Source of the DNA: an uncultured Bacteroidia bacterium
Lineage (GTDB): Bacteria; Bacteroidota; Bacteroidia; Bacteroidales; UBA932
Assembly: GCA_902794005.1 (NCBI GenBank)
Contig: CADBFO010000019.1
Location: 1-46,948 of the forward strand
Direction of reading: 5' to 3'
Length of the DNA: 46,948 nt
Below the pieces are notes generated by a model. It was given only the letters and a program-made list of their open reading frames with translations. It was not told the origin of the DNA and did not search any database. The first letter of the stretch is position 1. Each line of letters starts with the position of its first letter. A program made the position numbers and the translations under genes. This document shows, piece after piece, positions 33,837-41,161 of the stretch.

Positions 33837-34895
33837 TCACACGTGCTCCACCTCGGGGTGCAGCGTGATACCGTATTTCTGCGCAATGGCCTGGATGACT
33901 TGGTTCTCCAGGCCAATAATGTCTTGGGGAGAAGCTGTGCCTGAGGCGTTTACCGGCTGCCCGGGATACACTTGCGCACCGCCGTTGCGGGCGCCCTTGA
34001 AACCACACTGGTCGATCATCCATGCGGCCGGGACTTTGATGCTGTCTCCCACCTCGAAGTGAGGGACGGCGTAGTCGGGGCCATTGTCCTCGCGGGCGAT
34101 GGCCACGATACGCTCGAAGTGCCCGCGGGAGATGACGGGATTGCAGAAAAAGCTGCCCGCGCTGCCCAGCTCTTCCACGGCCGGAAGTTTGGCCTGCCGG
34201 ATGCCGATGATGGCCTCCCGGATGAGCTGCGGGGTGAGGGATTCTTCGCTGCGCTCAGAATGACAGGAGAGAGAAGCAGAATGACAGGAAAGGGCTTTGC
34301 GGACGCCACCGTAGTCCAGTTTGGGCCGGGGTGTGCGGCTGAGGCGGTAAGTGACGGCGGTGATGATGAATCGGCCTTTCCACTCCGTCTTGAAACGGGA
34401 GGTGCGGTAGCCGTACCGGCAGTCGGCCGGGTCGATGTCCACGAACTGTCCGGTGGTGCGGTCATAGGCCCGGATGCCGGCGATGATGTCTTTGGCCTCC
34501 ACGCCGTAGGCGCCGATGTTCTGCACGGCCGATGCGCCCACCTCGCCGGGAATGAGCGACAGGTTTTCCGGCCCCCAGAGGCCCTCGGAGGCCGCCCAGG
34601 CGCAGAAATCGTCGAAGACAACGCCGGCGCCGAGGGTGACAGATTCTTCGCTTCGCTCAGAATGACAGGAATGGGAGGAATGACAGATGGCCACATGAAG
34701 GACTGTGCCGGGGAAGTCTTTGGTAAAGAGGAGGTTGGAGCCGCCGCCCATCACCAGCACCGGCCGGGGGAGGGCGCTCCAGTCCAGGGCCGCCAGGTCG
34801 GCCTCTTCCGTCACTTCCACAAACAGGGCGCACTTCACCCGCATCCGGAAGGTGTTCCGGGCGGAAAGGTCATAATATGGGGTCTTTGATATCAC
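33837..34895 (-). CDS. murB: UDP-N-acetylenolpyruvoylglucosamine reductase with two repeat-derived insertions
   Basis: 352 aa. FAD-binding [10 protein letters not shown] (about 48-57), [19 protein letters not shown] (115-133), catalytic Ser248 in [10 protein letters not shown] and the C-terminal HPEVEHV. It reduces enolpyruvyl-UDP-GlcNAc to UDP-MurNAc. Residues 71-85 ([15 protein letters not shown]) and 204-219 ([16 protein letters not shown]) are encoded by family 2 repeats and fall in loops of the FAD and substrate domains. The reading frame and all key motifs are intact, so it is probably functional. The start is GTG, overlapping the aspS stop (GTGA). Confidence 0.92.
   Translation of the reverse strand: MISKTPYYDLSARNTFRMRVKCALFVEVTEEADLAALDWSALPRPVLVMGGGSNLLFTKDFPGTVLHVAICHSSHSCHSERSEESVTLGAGVVFDDFCAWAASEGLWGPENLSLIPGEVGASAVQNIGAYGVEAKDIIAGIRAYDRTTGQFVDIDPADCRYGYRTSRFKTEWKGRFIITAVTYRLSRTPRPKLDYGGVRKALSCHSASLSCHSERSEESLTPQLIREAIIGIRQAKLPAVEELGSAGSFFCNPVISRGHFERIVAIAREDNGPDYAVPHFEVGDSIKVPAAWMIDQCGFKGARNGGAQVYPGQPVNASGTASPQDIIGLENQVIQAIAQKYGITLHPEVEHV
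34235..34290. repeat. Dispersed repeat family 2 copy inside murB (C-terminal half)
   Basis: GATTCTTCGCTGCGCTCAG then AATGACAGG and a half copy AGCAGAATGACAGG. Encodes [16 protein letters not shown] on the minus strand, between a strand and the helix TPQLIREAI. Confidence 0.8.
34640..34692. repeat. Dispersed repeat family 2 copy inside murB (N-terminal half)
   Basis: AGATTCTTCGCTTCGCTCAG then AATGACAGG and GGAGGAATGACAG. Encodes [15 protein letters not shown] on the minus strand, just before [12 protein letters not shown]. Confidence 0.8.
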
Positions 34896-36667
34896 TGCTG
34901 CGCCGGGGGGGTCAGGGCAATCTGAAGCTCGTCCAGCTGGGTCTGGTCAATCTCGGACGGGGAGTCGATCATCACATCGCGGCCCTGGTTGTTCTTGGGG
35001 AAGGCGATGTAGTCGCGGATGGTGTCCTGCCCGCCCATGAGGGCGCACACGCGGTCGAAGCCGAAGGCCAGGCCCCCGTGCGGCGGAGCACCGAACTTGA
35101 AGGCGTTGATGATGAACCCGAACTTGTATTCCGCCTCTTCCGGACCAATCCCCAGCACCTCGAACATACGCTTCTGCATGTCGGCGTTGTGGATACGGAC
35201 GGAACCGCCGCCCAGCTCGTTGCCGTTCAGGACGAAGTCGTAGGCATTGGCGCAGACGCGCTCCAGGTCTTCTTTCTTGTCGCTGTAGAACCACTGCTCA
35301 TGCTCCGGCTTGGGCGCGGTGAAGGGGTGGTGCATGGCGTAGAAACGCCGGGTTTCGTCGTCCCATTCCAGAAGCGGGAAGTCCACAATCCACAGCGGAG
35401 CAAACTCCTTGGGGTTGCGAAGGCCCAGGCGGCCGCCCATTTCCAGACGGAGGACGCCCAGCATGGTCTGCACTTTGCGCTTGGACGGGCCGCTCATCAC
35501 CAGCATGAGGTCGCCGGGCCGGGCGCCGGCCTTTTCCGCCAGTTTGGCCAGGTCGTCGGCCCCGTAGAATTTGTCGATGGAGGATTTGTAGGTTCCGTCG
35601 GCATTGACTTTCACGTATATGAGGCCTTTGGCGCCCACCTGCGGGCGTTTCACCCATTCGGTGAGCTCGTCAATCTGCTTGCGGGTGTATTCGGCCGCGC
35701 CGGGGACGCAGATGGCGCCGATGTAGGCGGCATCGTCCAGGACGCTGAAGCCCTTGCCTTTGGCGGCCTCGGTGATTTCGTGGATGGTCATGCCGAAACG
35801 CACGTCCGGCTTGTCGGAGCCGTAGTTGTCCATAGCGTCGTACCAGCTCATGCGGAGCATGGGGTTGGGAATGTCCACGTCCAGCACGTTCTTGAAGATG
35901 GTGCGCATCATGCCTTCGAACATGCCCAGGACGTCTTCCTGCTCCACGAAGGACATTTCGCAGTCGATCTGGGTGAATTCGGGCTGACGGTCGGCGCGGA
36001 GGTCTTCGTCACGGAAGCAGCGGACAATCTGGAAGTAGCGGTCGTAACCGGCCACCATCAGCAGCTGCTTGAAGGTCTGGGGGCTCTGCGGCAGGGCGTA
36101 GAACTGACCGGGGTTCATGCGGGAAGGAACCACGAAGTCGCGGGCGCCTTCCGGGGTGCTCTTGATGAGGTACGGGGTCTCTATCTCCATGAAGCCGTTG
36201 GCGTCCAGGTAGTTGCGCACTTCGTGGGCCACGCGGTGCCTCAGGGCCAGGGCGCGCTGCAGCGGGCCGCGGCGCAGGTCCAGGTAGCGGTATTTGGCGC
36301 GCAGGTCCTCGCCGCCGTCACTCTCCTCCTCGATGGTGAAGGGCGGGATTGCGCTCCTGTTCAGAATGTTGATGGCCGATACCCGGATCTCGATGTCGCC
36401 CGTAGGCATTTTGGCGTTCTTGGCTTGACGTTCCACGACCTCACCCTTGATCTGGATCACGAATTCGCGGCCCAGGGAGGTGGCGGTTTCCACAAGGTCC
36501 GCAGGAGCATCGGCCTCCACGACCAGCTGGGTGATGCCGTAACGGTCGCGAAGGTCCACGAACGTCATACCGCCCAGTTTACGGGCTTTCTGAACCCATC
36601 CGGCCAGGGTCACCTGCTGTCCCTTGTTCTCAATGCGGAGCTCTCCGCAAGTGTGTGTTCTGTACAT
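34892..36667 (-). CDS. aspS: Aspartyl-tRNA synthetase (bacterial type)
   Basis: 591 aa. OB-fold anticodon-binding domain (about 1-110; [20 protein letters not shown]), class II motif 2 [18 protein letters not shown], a GAD insertion (about 290-410) and motif 3 [16 protein letters not shown]. It charges tRNA-Asp. It overlaps murB by 4 nt, so the two are coupled. The ATG at 36667 follows the promoter box at 36707-36714 by about 40 nt. Confidence 0.97.
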   Translation of the reverse strand: MYRTHTCGELRIENKGQQVTLAGWVQKARKLGGMTFVDLRDRYGITQLVVEADAPADLVETATSLGREFVIQIKGEVVERQAKNAKMPTGDIEIRVSAINILNRSAIPPFTIEEESDGGEDLRAKYRYLDLRRGPLQRALALRHRVAHEVRNYLDANGFMEIETPYLIKSTPEGARDFVVPSRMNPGQFYALPQSPQTFKQLLMVAGYDRYFQIVRCFRDEDLRADRQPEFTQIDCEMSFVEQEDVLGMFEGMMRTIFKNVLDVDIPNPMLRMSWYDAMDNYGSDKPDVRFGMTIHEITEAAKGKGFSVLDDAAYIGAICVPGAAEYTRKQIDELTEWVKRPQVGAKGLIYVKVNADGTYKSSIDKFYGADDLAKLAEKAGARPGDLMLVMSGPSKRKVQTMLGVLRLEMGGRLGLRNPKEFAPLWIVDFPLLEWDDETRRFYAMHHPFTAPKPEHEQWFYSDKKEDLERVCANAYDFVLNGNELGGGSVRIHNADMQKRMFEVLGIGPEEAEYKFGFIINAFKFGAPPHGGLAFGFDRVCALMGGQDTIRDYIAFPKNNQGRDVMIDSPSEIDQTQLDELQIALTPPAQQ

Positions 36668-36706
36668 GATTTATGCTGTTTTTGTCTATTGCGTTGTAAC
36701 AATCTA

Positions 36707-36714
36707 CAAAAATA
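36707..36714 (-). promoter_or_regulatory. Promoter -7 box of aspS-murB
   Basis: TATTTTTG on the minus strand; no clear TTTG at 19-21 bp. Confidence 0.45.
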
Positions 36715-36833
36715 GCAAAAAAAGCCGAAATACGATGCTTTGCGCCCGGGGCGCGCCGGGAGATGCACCATCCCCGCCATCGCATCCGCTTCGGAACCGG
36801 ACTTTTACCGACATTTCAAGAAGGATAATTTAT

Positions 36834-36841
36834 TATCTTTG
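36834..36841 (+). promoter_or_regulatory. Promoter -7 box of the HAD-rsmA operon
   Basis: TATCTTTG lies only four bases before the ATG at 36846, so the transcript would begin at or next to the start codon (leaderless). Confidence 0.5.
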
Positions 36842-36845
36842 CAGC

Positions 36846-37955
36846 ATGAAACATTTTGTACTGATTGTTTGCATTGCGCTGGCGGTAGTGTCGTGCCGGG
36901 CCCCCAAAACCCTCATCGAAGGGTCCTGGGACCCGGCCGTACGGGAGTCGCTGAACACCCTCCTCGCCTCGGCGGAACCGGGCAGTTATGCCGTCTTTGA
37001 TTTTGACAAGACCTCCATCGTCCACGACGTGACCCAGGCTCTCTGGGTATATCAGATTGAGCATCTGCGCTATGCCGATGCCCCCAAGCACCATTTTCTG
37101 GACGGCATTCCGGACCCGTCCCGCCTCATTCCCGGAACAGAGGTTACGTTTGCCAAAATGGGCGAAATGCTTCAGATAGAATACAATTTGCTGCGCAATT
37201 TCCTGGATCACGGGCAAAGCTGGAACAAGATTTACGAGATGGTCCTGTACCAGGATTTCCGCGCCCGCATGTTCTCCCTGCTGGTGGGCATGGACGAAGC
37301 CTTCGGCGAAGAAGTCTCCTACCTCTGGATGCCGGGCCTGCTGGCCGGTTATACGGAAAAGGAAGCCCGCGAAGTGGTGCACGATGCCATTGTAGAGCAT
37401 CTGGGGGCCGATAAGCTGGCCGTCGAGGAGTGGCGCTCCAAGGACGGGAAATGGGGCGGCATGGTGGAACGCGGAATCTACTTCTCCCCGGAGATGAAAG
37501 ACCTTTTCCATTGCCTGAAAGCCAACAAGATTGAGGCTTACGTATGCTCCGCTTCCCTGGAGCTCATCGTGGAAGTGCTGGCCTGCGATCCGGAAATCGG
37601 CGCAGGGCTTCCGCCGGAGCAGGTTTTCGGCCTTCGCTTTGTTCCTTCGGAGCCGCTGGAAGCCCGGTATGACAGATCCTATGTGCAGCCCATTGGCCCG
37701 GGAAAAGTAACTTGTATCCAAACGTTTATGGCCCCTTCGCACGGGGGCCGCGGACCTGTCCTCGTGGGCGGCGATTCCAACGGTGACGTTCCCATGCTCA
37801 GCGCTTTTGAAGACATGCAGCGCGGCCTCATTATCGATGTGGGCCGCCGGGCCGATTCCGCCATCGGCCAGCTTGTCCATTCCGGCGACGGCCGTTATCT
37901 GGTGCAGCCGGCTTTTGCCAAGGCCGACGCTGCCGTGGAAGGAGGAGGAATCTAG
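36846..37955 (+). CDS. HAD-superfamily phosphatase lipoprotein (phosphoserine phosphatase-like)
   Basis: 369 aa. Lipoprotein signal with lipobox VVSC (Cys17). HAD motif I FDFDKTS (51-57; the usual second Asp is present), motif II region YVCSAS and motif III/IV GGDSNGDVPML. It should be an envelope-anchored phosphohydrolase; the substrate is not evident, with phosphoserine or phosphocholine-type monoesters plausible. The last codons (AVEGGGI) contain GGAGGAGGAA, a strong Shine-Dalgarno for rsmA, which starts just after the TAG. Confidence 0.82.
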   Translation: MKHFVLIVCIALAVVSCRAPKTLIEGSWDPAVRESLNTLLASAEPGSYAVFDFDKTSIVHDVTQALWVYQIEHLRYADAPKHHFLDGIPDPSRLIPGTEVTFAKMGEMLQIEYNLLRNFLDHGQSWNKIYEMVLYQDFRARMFSLLVGMDEAFGEEVSYLWMPGLLAGYTEKEAREVVHDAIVEHLGADKLAVEEWRSKDGKWGGMVERGIYFSPEMKDLFHCLKANKIEAYVCSASLELIVEVLACDPEIGAGLPPEQVFGLRFVPSEPLEARYDRSYVQPIGPGKVTCIQTFMAPSHGGRGPVLVGGDSNGDVPMLSAFEDMQRGLIIDVGRRADSAIGQLVHSGDGRYLVQPAFAKADAAVEGGGI

Positions 37956-37956
37956 C

Positions 37957-38865
37957 ATGGAAGTTCGCGCCAAAAAGGCCCTCGGCCAGCATTTTCTCAC
38001 CGACCAGAAGGTGGCCCGCGCCATCGTCGATGCCTTGGAACCTTTCCCGACAAAGCCTTCGCTTCGCTCGAAGGCGCCCGGGGGCGCCCGGCCGTGCCCG
38101 GGTCTTTTGCAGAAAGACGGAAAGAGCCTTGAAGCCACAGGGGGGGCGGGTGAATCCTATTCCCCCGTATTGGAAGTCGGCCCCGGCATGGGGGTGCTTA
38201 CGCAGTATCTGCTGGAGCGCGGCGACATCGACCTCCGGCTTGTGGAAATTGACTCGGAGAGCGTGGAATACCTTCTCACCCACTTCCAGGGCATGCAGGG
38301 CCGGCTCATGGAGGCCGATTTCCTCACGCTCCGCCTGGAGAAAATCTTCGACGGGGATTTCGCCGTCATCGGCAATTTCCCCTACAACATCTCCTCGCAG
38401 ATCTTTTTCAAAGTGCTGGATTACAAGGACCGTATCCCCGTCGTGGTGGGCATGGTCCAAAAAGAGGTGGCCGAGCGCATCGCCTGTCCGCCCGGTTCCA
38501 AAACCTACGGCATCCTGAGCGTGCTGCTGCAAGCCTGGTACGATATCGAGTACCTGTTCACCGTGGGGTCCGGCTGCTTTGCCCCGCCGCCCAAGGTGGA
38601 GAGTGCCGTCATCCGTCTGCGGCGGAACGCTCGTGAGTCCCTGGGCTGTGACGAGGCTCTGTTCAAGACGGTGGTGAAAACGGCTTTCGGCCAGCGCCGG
38701 AAAATGATGCGGAACCCCCTGAAGCCCCTCGCCCGCGCCAAGGCCGACCGCCTGGGCTGGTCCGAGGATGAGCTGGCCGCCTTCCTGGCCCGGGACGTCT
38801 TCTCCCTTCGGCCGGAACGGCTCGGTGTGGAGGACTTCATCGCCCTCACCAATCTCCTGGCTTAA
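37957..38865 (+). CDS. rsmA: 16S rRNA dimethyladenosine transferase with a loop insertion
   Basis: 302 aa. N-terminal VRAKKALGQHFLTD, SAM motif I VLEVGPGMGVLTQYL (about 71-85), motif IV VIGNFPYNISSQI and FAPPPKVESAVIRL near the C-terminal domain. It dimethylates two adjacent adenines in helix 45 of 16S rRNA. Compared with other RsmA proteins, about 40 residues (30-69; FPTKPSLRSKAPGGARP...GESYS) are inserted between the first helix and motif I. Start ATG 37957 has a very good Shine-Dalgarno (37938-37947), unusual here. Upstream frame extension overlaps the HAD gene and is rejected. Confidence 0.94.
   Translation: MEVRAKKALGQHFLTDQKVARAIVDALEPFPTKPSLRSKAPGGARPCPGLLQKDGKSLEATGGAGESYSPVLEVGPGMGVLTQYLLERGDIDLRLVEIDSESVEYLLTHFQGMQGRLMEADFLTLRLEKIFDGDFAVIGNFPYNISSQIFFKVLDYKDRIPVVVGMVQKEVAERIACPPGSKTYGILSVLLQAWYDIEYLFTVGSGCFAPPPKVESAVIRLRRNARESLGCDEALFKTVVKTAFGQRRKMMRNPLKPLARAKADRLGWSEDELAAFLARDVFSLRPERLGVEDFIALTNLLA
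38044..38163 (+). repeat. Inserted segment within rsmA
   Basis: About 120 bp not present in typical rsmA genes. It contains AAAGCCTTCGCTTCGCTCG, related in style to the family 2 core, and a palindrome GGGCGCC / GGCGCCC near 38078-38092. The frame is preserved. Confidence 0.5.
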
Positions 38866-38920
38866 CCCCTTGCTTTCTGGTTTTACCCAGCGCATCCTGG
38901 TTTCATGATTTCCAGGCGTG

Positions 38921-39111
38921 CCTTGCCTGTCGGTTTCATGATCCACGGGCGCGCCTTGCCGGTTTCACCCACTGCCTCCTGGGCTCACCCAGCCTGCCGA
39001 CCGTGCCTTGCCTGTCGGTTTCATGATCCACGGGTGCGCCTTGCCGGTTTCACCCACTGCCCCCTGGGCTCACCCAGCCTGCAGACCGTGCCTTGCCTGT
39101 CGGTCTCACCC
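38921..39111. repeat. 85-bp tandem repeat
   Basis: CCTTGCCTGTCGGTTTCATG recurs at 38921, 39006 and (truncated) 39091, an exact 85-bp period with two full units. Within a unit the motif GGTTTCA/GGCTCAC recurs irregularly and continues to about 39180. Confidence 0.8.
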
Positions 39112-39477
39112 CTTGCCTCCTGGTCTCACACCCGTGCTTCCTGGTTTCATCCCTTGCCCCCGGTCTCATGATCCACGGGGGCTTTAAACTGCTTGGGCGA
39201 TGTCCAAGGTATCTGCGGGGCAACGGCAGGCATTTACGGGCCCTTTCACGGAGCCCGAAAAATGCCTGTCCGTAGCCGACACGCCTGCTTATGCGTGGCG
39301 GCGGTGCCAGGCAGGCCAGGTGGCCGCCGGACTGCTTCCTTTTGGAAAAACCTCATCGGAAAGTCCTAAGGCTGAACCTTCGGGACAGAAACGAAGCCAT
39401 TACTTTCCGCAGGGTTCATAAGCTAGACCTTTAGAAAAAGGTAGTGGCACGTAATTCATTGTGTAGCAAGATTTTAT

Positions 39478-39552
39478 GCATAATCCTCTGCGCAAAAAGC
39501 GCAGAGGATTATATACAACACGTTGACTATCAATTACTTCATGGCCACCAGA
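39478..39552. repeat. Hairpin-tail repeat family 1, copy F
   Basis: Perfect arms at 39480-39493 and 39499-39512, loop AAAAA; the tail contains TTGACTATCAATTACTT and ends GGCCACCAG at about 39551. Not next to a recognised gene. Confidence 0.85.
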
Positions 39553-39741
39553 CAACACCGAGGGGGTACCTGACCAAAGGGAGACCAGTCGAAGGGCCAC
39601 CTGATCGAAGAGCCGAACAGAACAGCTGTCTAGTCCTGATGTAAGTTTACCGAAGTTGAACAGTAAGTAGTTAGGACGTAGAAGTCCTGATATCGGTTTA
39701 CATTGATGTCGCGAGGATACAATATTTTCGCGGCATTTTTA

Positions 39742-39961
39742 TCACGGCACCGCCGCCGCTCGATAAGCAGGAGCGGCGGCTCCAACACGGCCGGCTCCGG
39801 TGGGCTCCGGGCAAGGGCCCTCCTCCCCGGCCGGTTGTTGCCGGTCTTGCCTGAGGGTCCAATGCAGCCTGGCCTGCATGAGGACAGCAGGGATGGCAAG
39901 CAAGTAGCTGAGACAGAGATACTTACGCATAATCCTCTGCGCTTTTTGCGCAGAGGATTAT
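39742..39961. repeat. Long direct repeat, copy 1, ending in family 1 hairpin G
   Basis: About 177 bp from TCACGGCACCGCCG to GAGACAGAG, followed by the hairpin, matches 40291-40518 with only four scattered substitutions, at an offset of 549 bp. It includes a perfect 10-bp inverted repeat GCCGCCGCTC/GAGCGGCGGC (39752-39780). Confidence 0.85.
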
Positions 39962-40000
39962 TGACAAACGGTTGACTATCAGTTGCTTGGCTGCCACCCG
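39926..40000. repeat. Hairpin-tail repeat family 1, copy G (inverted loop)
   Basis: Arms 39929-39942 and 39948-39961; the loop is TTTTT, the reverse complement of most copies, although the tail (TTGACTATCAGTTGCTTGG, GCCACCCG) runs in the usual direction. Confidence 0.85.
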
Positions 40001-40113
40001 TGCCTCTTTTTATAGCAGCGGTGTGCACGTAATAGGGCGTTTTGGTACAGGAGGGGCCGAAAAACGTGGCGGCGCAGACGGCGTGGTAACCTCAGAGGGC
40101 TGTATTGCGGCCA

Positions 40114-40290
40114 CGTTGACACCTGGAGGGGGGCAGGGGGGCGTTTTTCTGTCAACGTAGCAAGGCTTTTCGCTGAGTCGGGCCATTTTGCTGCCGCGTT
40201 GACACTTGGAGTGGCGCCGGGGGCCGTTTTCCCGTCAACGTAGCAAGGCTTTTCGCTGAGTCGGGCCATTTTGCTGCCGCGTTGATATTT
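40114..40290. repeat. 83-bp tandem repeat with internal inverted repeat
   Basis: Units begin at CGTTGAC at 40114, 40197 and 40280 (the last partial). Each full unit holds CGTTGAC...GTCAACG, so it could form a hairpin, and then GTAGCAAGGCTTTTCGCTG. Confidence 0.8.
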
Positions 40291-40518
40291 TCACGGCACC
40301 GCCGACGCTCGATAAGCAGGAGCGGCGGCTACAACACGGCCGGCTCCGGTGGGCTCCGGGCAAGGGCCCTCCTCCCCGGCCGGTTGTTGCCGGTCTTGCC
40401 TGAGGGTCCAATGCAGCCTGGCCTGCATGGGGACAGCAGGGATGGCAAACAAGTAGCTGAGACAGAGCCGTTTACGCATAATCCTCTGCGCAAAAAGCGC
40501 AGAGGATTATGCGTAAAC
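40291..40518. repeat. Long direct repeat, copy 2, ending in family 1 hairpin H
   Basis: Second copy of the segment at 39742. The six bases just before the hairpin core differ (CCGTTT versus ATACTT), and this change extends the H stem. Confidence 0.85.
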
Positions 40519-40550
40519 AACTATGTGTCAGGCGGTTGGCGATCACCAAC
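40470..40550. repeat. Hairpin-tail repeat family 1, copy H (longest stem)
   Basis: Perfect 22-bp arms (40470-40491 and 40497-40518), GTTTACGCATAATCC... on the left, loop AAAAA. The tail has ACTATGTGTCAGGCGGTTGG and the variant end GATCACC. This copy best shows the full palindrome. Confidence 0.9.
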
Positions 40551-40661
40551 CTAAACGTCAATCGTTTCCGGAACTTGTCTGATGAGGGCACAGATCTCTG
40601 CCACGCACGCTTGGAGCCGATTGTTACCACTTTCGCACGGAACAATCAAGAATTTGCGTCT

Positions 40662-40682
40662 GTGCTTCAAGAGTTGAAGCAC
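40662..40682. repeat. GTGCTTCAA hairpin, first copy
   Basis: GTGCTTCAA, spacer GAG, TTGAAGCAC: perfect 9-bp arms with a 3-nt centre. Confidence 0.6.
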
Positions 40683-40771
40683 GGTTTGGCGCGTGGAGGG
40701 CAGAAAACGTGCTTGAGGTGGGGTTCCGGCAGGGGGGTGAAGCACGATAAGGGCAAGCCAGGACGTAAAGT

Positions 40772-40792
40772 GCGCTTCAAGAGTTGAAGCAC
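40772..40792. repeat. GTGCTTCAA hairpin, second copy
   Basis: Same hairpin 110 bp further on, with one arm substitution (GCGCTTCAA). Confidence 0.6.
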
Positions 40793-40820
40793 ACCCCGAC
40801 AAGCGACAACGGTAACAGGC

Positions 40821-41130
40821 AAGCCGACGGCAAGGCAGCGAAAAGGGCAGAGGCAACGGGGCGAAACAACGGTAAGGCTAGGCGAGACGATGAGGGCGAG
40901 GCAAGCCGACGGCAAGGCAGCGGAAAGGGCGGAGGCAACGGGGCGAAACAACGGTAAGGCTAGGCGAGACAACGGTAACAGGAAAGCCGACGGCAAGGCA
41001 GCGAAAAAGGGCGGAGACGACGGGGCGAAACAACGGCAAGGCTAGGCGAGACAACGGCAAGGCAAGCCGACGGCAAGGCAGCGGAAAGGGCGGAGACGAC
41101 GGGGGCGAAACAACGGCAAGGCAAGCCAAT
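40821..41130. repeat. 80-82-bp tandem array next to the MBOAT gene
   Basis: AAGCCGACGGCAAGGCAGCG recurs at 40821, 40903, 40984 and 41064 (periods 82, 81, 80), and a shortened last unit starts at 41123. The plus strand is purine-rich with sub-repeats such as GGGCGAAACAACGG and GGCTAGGCGAGAC. It lies just beyond the MBOAT stop, in its presumed 3' untranslated region. Confidence 0.85.
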
Positions 41131-41161
41131 GACGGGGGCCAACGGCCAGTCGGCCGGGGGG

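Larger units (their letters stand above)
38866..41161. other. 2.3 kb gene-free repeat-rich region
   Basis: Lies between the convergent genes rsmA (+) and the MBOAT gene (-). No frame resembles a protein. From left to right: an 85-bp tandem repeat (38921-39111), unique sequence, family 1 copy F, a short stretch with ACCTGACCAAAGGG-type repeats (39568-39615), two copies of a 215-bp duplication with family 1 copies G and H, an 83-bp tandem repeat (40114-40290), paired GTGCTTCAA hairpins and an 80-82-bp tandem array (40821-41130). Confidence 0.75.

Noticed and set aside
39745-40479. Two similar 62-aa frames on the minus strand (MRKYLCLSYLLAIPAV and its partner)
   Set aside because: They come from the long direct duplication. 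Every difference inside the frame changes an amino acid, so there is no sign of selection on the protein.
40509-40787. A 92-aa plus-strand frame
   Set aside because: It starts inside the arm of hairpin H and runs through the two GTGCTTCAA hairpins; no recognisable protein features.
40821-41130. CRISPR array
   Set aside because: The units are contiguous 80-82-bp repeats without distinct spacers, and there are no cas genes.
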